A stretch of 64,000 bases of DNA from Ruminococcus sp. (GTDB lineage: Bacteria; Bacillota; Clostridia; Oscillospirales; Ruminococcaceae). The stretch is from NCBI GenBank assembly GCA_017519145.1, contig JAFWTA010000031.1, positions 1-64,000 of the forward strand. The letters are read 5' to 3'. The position numbers and the translations under genes were made by a program. Below are positions 60,051-64,000 of this stretch, piece by piece; within the stretch, counting starts at the first letter, position 1; every line of letters begins with the position of its first letter. The notes under the pieces are model-generated. The model saw only the letters and a list, made by a program, of their open reading frames with translations. It had not been told where the DNA came from and ran no database searches.

Positions 60051-61115
60051 TCAGTTTGCTGCCTTTCCGAAGAAGCTGTCAATGAGCTCCACCAGCTCGG
60101 GATTGAAACCGTTATACAGATCCTTGTCGATGGACTCATAAAAGCGGATACGCTCCTCCTCGGGAACATTGTTGTTGTATTTCTCGTTTATCTCATCCTG
60201 AAGCGGTGTAAGTATCATCTTCTTGTACTCAGTATACTCGGGAGTGTTGAAGTATGTATTATGACCGTTGCGGTCCTCCTCGGAGAAGACCTTGTACTCC
60301 ACTTTCTCGTTGGTTATCTCGTCCTTGTGAGAGATTATTGAAGCTCCGTCATAGGCGATGACATCGTCATTGTCGCCGTGGATTACGAGAACGGGTATGC
60401 CCGACTTGTTTATGCCGTCAACTGCCGAAAGAGAGGCGTTCTTTCCGAAGGTCGCCTTGTTGTACGCCCACACAAAGGGATAGATGAGCTTGGACTTGGC
60501 GCCGAACATTCCGTCGCAGGTCTCGGCAAGCTCCTCAAAGGGCGTATTATAGCCGGACATGGTAACGCAGCCCTTGATATCGTGGCTGAAGTTCAGCACC
60601 GCCGCCGCTGCATAGCCTCCCCAGCTGTGTCCGAGGACAAATGTGTCGAGACTGTTCAGACGGGAGTCTCCCTCCGCAAAGGTAAGTGCGCTGTCAAGAT
60701 CAAGTGCGGACTGTGCCAGACCTACCGTACCCTCGCCCTCGCTGTAGCCGCTGCCCGTACAGTCATAGGCAAACACGCGCCAGCCTCTGTCCACCAGACG
60801 GGTTATTAGTCCGAGGTAAAACTCATGACCGCTGCCGATACCGTGGGCGAAAACTATGAGTCCCCTGTCATTGTCGGCGCCGTAGATGAAGCCCCTGAGG
60901 GTGTTGTCTCCCGACTTGAAGCTGACCTCCTGACGAGGATATTCGGGCTCATAATGGTCGTAGAACCATGTGGCGACAAATCGCCTGTCAGGATAGTCGC
61001 CGCGTCCGAAGTTCTTGTCCATTTCTCTTTTTGTTATGACAAATCCTGTGATACAGCCTGCAATGAGCAGCAGTACCAGTATCACTGCTGATATTTTAAT
61101 AACTTTTTTCTTCAT
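60051..61115 (-). CDS. Membrane-anchored alpha/beta-hydrolase coupled to the retron reverse transcriptase
   Basis: A 354-residue serine hydrolase. Residues 1-28 are KKK followed by one hydrophobic helix. That helix ends LLLIAGC, which also fits a lipobox with Cys21, so the enzyme faces outward on a membrane anchor or lipid. The alpha/beta-hydrolase core has the oxyanion strand VFAHGIGSG, the nucleophile Ser164 in VLGHSWGGYA, an acid in VLVIHGDNDDV (Asp248 region) and His285 in RNGHNTYF: a complete triad. Its ATG lies 20 nt inside the 3' end of the reverse transcriptase gene, so the two are translated together. It could be a retron effector or an unrelated host esterase. Confidence 0.85.
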   Translation of the reverse strand: MKKKVIKISAVILVLLLIAGCITGFVITKREMDKNFGRGDYPDRRFVATWFYDHYEPEYPRQEVSFKSGDNTLRGFIYGADNDRGLIVFAHGIGSGHEFYLGLITRLVDRGWRVFAYDCTGSGYSEGEGTVGLAQSALDLDSALTFAEGDSRLNSLDTFVLGHSWGGYAAAAVLNFSHDIKGCVTMSGYNTPFEELAETCDGMFGAKSKLIYPFVWAYNKATFGKNASLSAVDGINKSGIPVLVIHGDNDDVIAYDGASIISHKDEITNEKVEYKVFSEEDRNGHNTYFNTPEYTEYKKMILTPLQDEINEKYNNNVPEEERIRFYESIDKDLYNGFNPELVELIDSFFGKAAN

Positions 61116-62073
61116 TTTTTTCCTCTTTTTCTCTTAGTTCCTTCAGCTTTTCAAAGCTTTCCCTCAGCTTTTCGTCCTCAGGTCTCTGTTGAAGCTGATA
61201 GGAGAGTCTGCCCATAAGTCCGTTTATGTATCGGAGCGGAGCATCGCTGATGCCGCGCTGTGAAAGGTGCTCCCTGACGCCGTATTTCAGGCAGTAATAG
61301 ACCTCCTGACGAAGCTCACGCCGCGTTTCTCTGGGAAGGTCCGCTTTTTCATTTACCACAAGCCCCGTAACGGTCTGGCGCTGTGAGCCGGCTGCAAAGA
61401 CAGTCTTTTCCCTGTTCAGCTCAAAGCCCATGGCATAGAGCTTTCTGCGCACATTTCCCACAAGGCGGCTGCCCAACAGGTCATCACGGCTGCCCGAGAA
61501 TGTCATATCGTCGCAGTAACGGGAATAGGTGATGTTCCTCTCCGCGCACCACTCGCCTATGTACTCATCGAAGTGCTTCATTACAAGATTGGCGATATAC
61601 GGCGATGTGGGAGCGCCCTGCGGAAGGACTCCCCTGTGGACGCAGAGATGTGTCATCAGAGAGGTCGCCCTCGGACTGAGCCTGAACTGCTTCACGACCA
61701 TGTACACCGCATCATCGTTGATACTGTCGAAAAAGCCCGATATATCAAGCTTTATTATGAATTCCTTTCCCGTGTGGAGCAGTGCGTTGTCACGCACCGA
61801 GGTCCCTTTTCTGTACGCCGTCGCGTACTCCGATACGGGGAGCTTGCTGAGACAGCGGTCAAGTATGCGGCGCTGCACCAGTTTCAGAAAGCCGTTGGGA
61901 ACGGTCAGGATGCGCTTTTTCTTTGCCTTTCCCGTATATATCACAGACTGATGATAGTTTGAGTAGCTGCCGCCGCGCTTTAGCCGCGCAACACGGTCGC
62001 TGCTGAGCATATAGAGCTTCCTCACAGGCACTCCCAGCACCTCGGAGATAAGCATAACATCAACGTCTGTCAT
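61096..62073 (-). CDS. ret: Retron-type reverse transcriptase
   Basis: A 325-residue reverse transcriptase with retron hallmarks. It has NAxxH (NALLH, residues 96-100), the palm Asp in KLDISGFFDSIN (Asp110), LPQGAPTSPYIANL (residues 150-163), the catalytic YCDD (186-189, RYCDDMTFSG) and VTGLVV (235-240). Retron RTs copy part of their own upstream RNA into msDNA and act with an effector in phage defence. AGAGGTGATGACTG precedes the ATG. Upstream lie a promoter, six hairpins and a 59-residue ORF that overlaps the start; downstream the hydrolase gene overlaps the end. The Lys/Glu-rich tail (KLKELREKEEKNEEKS) is partly shaped by that overlap. Confidence 0.92.
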   Translation of the reverse strand: MTDVDVMLISEVLGVPVRKLYMLSSDRVARLKRGGSYSNYHQSVIYTGKAKKKRILTVPNGFLKLVQRRILDRCLSKLPVSEYATAYRKGTSVRDNALLHTGKEFIIKLDISGFFDSINDDAVYMVVKQFRLSPRATSLMTHLCVHRGVLPQGAPTSPYIANLVMKHFDEYIGEWCAERNITYSRYCDDMTFSGSRDDLLGSRLVGNVRRKLYAMGFELNREKTVFAAGSQRQTVTGLVVNEKADLPRETRRELRQEVYYCLKYGVREHLSQRGISDAPLRYINGLMGRLSYQLQQRPEDEKLRESFEKLKELREKEEKNEEKSY

Positions 62074-62239
62074 CAGTCATCACCTCTTTTACAGCAACAG
62101 GCTGCGGCACAAAACATTCATATGTTTCGGAGACGAATCTTATTATTAACGGAGTTAATTTGAATTCGTCGGAGAAACTTGTGATAAAGTCCGTGGTTTT
62201 AAATGATTCCCGCGGCGACTCGCCGCAGTCGCACATCAT
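62060..62239 (-). CDS. 59-residue ORF overlapping the reverse transcriptase start
   Basis: A short frame, MMCDCGESPRESFKTTDFIT then SFSDEFKLTPLIIRFVSETY and ending VKEVMTDDRR. It runs from ATG-ATG at 62239 and overlaps the RT start codon by 14 nt. It is preceded by an in-frame stop two codons upstream and lacks a clear ribosome binding site. Composition looks protein-like and the overlap suggests coupling, but the ORF may be chance. If real it would be a small retron accessory protein. Confidence 0.35.
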   Translation of the reverse strand: MMCDCGESPRESFKTTDFITSFSDEFKLTPLIIRFVSETYECFVPQPVAVKEVMTDDRR

Positions 62240-62278
62240 GCGTTACGCTGCCGCAGCCCGTCTGCTTTTTGTATAACT

Positions 62279-62426
62279 CATGTCAGCTCAACAACTAAAA
62301 ATCGGCTTTATATGGCTATATAAAGCCATCTTTTAGTTGTCAAAGCGCAAGAAAAAATGATAAATGATATTGATATTTTTTCTTGCGCTTTGTTTTGCCC
62401 TTCAGGGCAAAATGAGCTTGACATCA
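62279..62426 (-). ncRNA. Candidate retron msr-msd RNA core with a1/a2 repeats
   Basis: On the minus strand ATGTCAAGCTCA (62424-62413, a1-like) can pair with TGAGCTGACAT (62290-62280, a2-like) with one bulged base. Between them are three hairpins. The first is TTTTGCCC-TGAA-GGGCAAAA (62412-62393). The second is an 18-bp perfect stem CAAAGCGCAAGAAAAAAT with a 16-nt loop (62392-62341). The third is a 10+9-bp stem (62340-62291). A stem-closed set of one short and two long hairpins upstream of a retron RT is the expected msr-msd layout. The branching G and the DNA part are not determined. Confidence 0.65.
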
Positions 62427-62437
62427 ATTAATGTGAC

Positions 62438-62516
62438 GCGCAAATTCCCCATATTAACAGGAATTTGCGCATCCCGAACAGAGTTCGGGACAATAACCGC
62501 CTGACGGCGGTTATTG
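62438..62516 (-). other. Three further hairpins at the 5' end of the retron transcript
   Basis: In transcript order: CAATAACCGCC/GGCGGTTATTG (62516-62491), TCCCGAAC/GTTCGGGA (62490-62472) and GCGCAAATTCC/GGAATTTGCGC (62470-62438). They lie between the predicted start (about 62521) and the a1-like repeat. They may be part of the msr, a 5' protective structure or a regulatory leader. Confidence 0.7.
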
Positions 62517-62527
62517 AGAATACATTA

Positions 62528-62556
62528 ATTATAGCACTTTGCGTAAAGTATTGCAA
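62528..62556 (-). promoter_or_regulatory. Promoter of the retron-like operon
   Basis: On the minus strand TTGCAA (62551-62556) and TATAAT (62528-62533) are spaced by 17 nt; transcription would begin near 62521, just before the hairpin series. Confidence 0.8.
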
Positions 62557-62654
62557 GGGGTGAAAAAAAGGTGTATCATAGGTGTGAGGTCAGGAGCTTC
62601 TCCGTCGTGTAAAGAGTGAAGGACAGTGAAGATCCTTCGGAAAGGAGTGTCTCA

Positions 62655-63215
62655 ATGGACAACGGTGCAAGTAGCTACCGCCGTTTCCGCGATGAAGGCG
62701 ACATGGAAGGTCTCGCCGATATAATCAGGGACTACAAGGACGGTCTTATCTTCTATCTGTGCAGTATCCTCGGGAATATCCACACCGCCGAGGACATTGC
62801 CGAGGACACCTTCGTGCTTCTCGGCACAAAAAAGCCCCGTGACAAGGGCAGGGGGCAGTTCCGCACATGGCTGTATACCATCGGTCGGAACCTCGCCATA
62901 GACCACCTGCGCAAATGCAGAAGACGGGGCGAGGTCTCCGCGGAGGACGCTCCCGAGGTCGTAAGCGACGAGGAGGGGCTGGAGGAAACCTATATCCGCG
63001 AGGAGAGAAAGATAATCCTCCACCGCGCAATGCGCAGACTGAAGCCCGAGTACAGACAGGTGCTGTGGCTGATATACTTCGAGGAGTTCAGCATCAAGGA
63101 AGCAGCCGCAGTCATGAAGAAAAGTGTCCACAACACCGAGACTCTGGCATACCGTGCCAGAATGTCACTTCGCAAACAGCTTGAAATGGAGGGCTTTGAC
63201 TATGAAAACCTATGA
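62655..63215 (+). CDS. ECF-type RNA polymerase sigma factor
   Basis: A 186-residue sigma-70 family protein with region 2 (GLADIIRDYKDGLIFYLCSI, AEDIAEDTFVLLG, FRTWLYTIGRNLAIDHLRK) and region 4 (MRRLKPEYRQVLWLIYFEEF, SIKEAAAVMKKSVHNTETLA). It would direct RNA polymerase to a set of stress or envelope genes. ATG at 62655 follows AAAGGAGTGTCTC, whereas the upstream in-frame GTG has no site. Its end overlaps the next gene by 14 nt, the arrangement usual for a sigma factor and its membrane anti-sigma partner. Confidence 0.92.
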   Translation: MDNGASSYRRFRDEGDMEGLADIIRDYKDGLIFYLCSILGNIHTAEDIAEDTFVLLGTKKPRDKGRGQFRTWLYTIGRNLAIDHLRKCRRRGEVSAEDAPEVVSDEEGLEETYIREERKIILHRAMRRLKPEYRQVLWLIYFEEFSIKEAAAVMKKSVHNTETLAYRARMSLRKQLEMEGFDYENL

Positions 63216-64000
63216 TGAGATGAAAGAGAATGTCTTCCGCCGCATTGAAGATACAGAGGCGGAGAAAAAGCGCAAAAGGAAGATATATACAAGGACAGCC
63301 GCGGCAGTTGCTCCCCTGTGCGCCGCAGGTGCGGCTGTGTTCACACTATGGGGCGGCGGAGCCTTCGGAAAGGGTACAGACGCTATCGAAGTCCCGTCCT
63401 TAGGCACTGTTGCGGAAGCAGAGAGCCGCACCGCAGCCGTTTCAGAAAGCATTACGACTGTGAGAACTCATACAACTCTGTTGAAAACAGACAGCACTGC
63501 TAAGACGGTCACAGAAAAGGCAGAAGGCGCCTCCGACAGCGAGGTGCAGCCCGATACAGAGGAGAAGTCCGCTGAGGTGGAAAAGACCACGGCTGAAAGC
63601 ACTACTGCTCCAAGGGCGACGACTGGGGAGAGAAACACTGAAGCACCCGAACTGTCCAATAACAATGCAATCTATGCTCCCGCAAACCTCGGAGACTTTT
63701 TGGCATGGGTAAACATAAACGGTGAGTCCTATGTGCAGGTTCCCGAATACAACGGAAATACCGATATATTTACCATCGGAAGCTATGTGGGAGCTGCCGG
63801 CGATTTTAACAGCTACTACACCGAGGGGCTGGGAGAGGACAGCGACCTTTATACAGTGGCAGGGCACGATGATCTGCTGATAATGGAATACCGCGCTCCT
63901 TCTTCGGGACGGCTGATTTTAAAGAAGCAGGGCAGCTCCACGTCCGAGCCTCAGAGCGCTCCCCCTGCAAACCTATGGTGTATCTTTGTCAGCAGCATAA
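63202..64000 (+). CDS. Membrane protein, putative anti-sigma factor (3' end outside window)
   Basis: The first 266 codons of a gene that runs off the window. The N-terminal 35 residues are cytoplasmic and charged (MKTYDEMKENVFRRIEDTEA) and one membrane segment follows (about residues 36-55, TAAAVAPLCAAGAAVFTLW). A long Thr/Ser/Glu/Ala linker and an extracytoplasmic domain beginning YAPANLGDFLAWVNINGESY come next. Its start lies inside the sigma factor gene. This layout fits a sigma regulator, but no zinc-binding anti-sigma motif is seen. Confidence 0.65.
   Translation, partial: MKTYDEMKENVFRRIEDTEAEKKRKRKIYTRTAAAVAPLCAAGAAVFTLWGGGAFGKGTDAIEVPSLGTVAEAESRTAAVSESITTVRTHTTLLKTDSTAKTVTEKAEGASDSEVQPDTEEKSAEVEKTTAESTTAPRATTGERNTEAPELSNNNAIYAPANLGDFLAWVNINGESYVQVPEYNGNTDIFTIGSYVGAAGDFNSYYTEGLGEDSDLYTVAGHDDLLIMEYRAPSSGRLILKKQGSSTSEPQSAPPANLWCIFVSSI

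Overview
The window looks like a chromosome segment of a gut or rumen Firmicute, most likely Ruminococcus or a close relative (inference). The grounds are a dockerin-bearing secreted protein, a minimal two-gene SufC/SufB-like Fe-S system, RpoB with an acidic C-terminal tail, TnpV-type transposon proteins, Gram-positive ribosome binding sites and moderate GC with AT-rich accessory DNA. The left half (1 to about 32.8 kb) is accessory and the right half (32.8 to 64 kb) is mostly core genome.

Left half. Bases 1-1763 hold the end of a type I restriction-modification locus (two specificity proteins, minus strand). A 28-residue hydrophobic peptide gene follows with its own promoter and terminator. 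Bases 2585-10232 form a type III-A CRISPR-Cas operon: cas6, cas10/csm1, csm2, csm3, csm4, csm5 and csm6, with intact HD, GGDD, Csm3 Asp and HEPN motifs and no cas1 or cas2. Downstream are three CRISPR arrays (8, 2 and 10 repeats). All are read leftward, each from its own near-consensus promoter on the right and ending at its own hairpin on the left. Two tiny proteins and a WYL-domain regulator lie between them. A TnpV pair, a frameshifted zinc-finger gene and an integrative mobilizable element follow (DUF3987 protein, HTH protein, oriT-like hairpins, MobC, relaxase, tyrosine integrase).

A 47-bp copy of the 3' end of tRNA-Ala at 21707-21753, and the intact tRNA-Ala(GGC) at 32721-32796, bound a second element of about 11 kb. 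It has integrase, repressor, operator, excisionase-like and Rep-like proteins, iterons, small and large terminase and a tail tape measure, but no recognisable portal, capsid, protease or lysis gene. It resembles a phage satellite or a heavily reduced prophage.

Right half. Genes here include secreted lipoproteins, a zinc/manganese-type binding protein, rpoB-rpoC, a FadR-type regulator with a TraB/GumN lipoprotein, PPK2, a nucleoside phosphorylase, an rRNA/tRNA methyltransferase, a dockerin metalloprotease, a two-component system, SufC/SufB, DegV and an ECF sigma factor with its partner. Mosaic palindromic repeats sit in several intergenic gaps.

The most unusual locus is at 60051-62556. It holds a retron-type reverse transcriptase with the retron signatures NAxxH, YxDD and VTG, preceded by a near-consensus promoter and six consecutive hairpins. 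Three of the hairpins lie inside a pairable a1/a2-like repeat. The RT gene overlaps by 20 nt a membrane-anchored or lipidated alpha/beta-hydrolase with a complete catalytic triad, and is itself overlapped by a 59-residue ORF. This is a candidate retron defence system with an effector type I do not know from described retrons.
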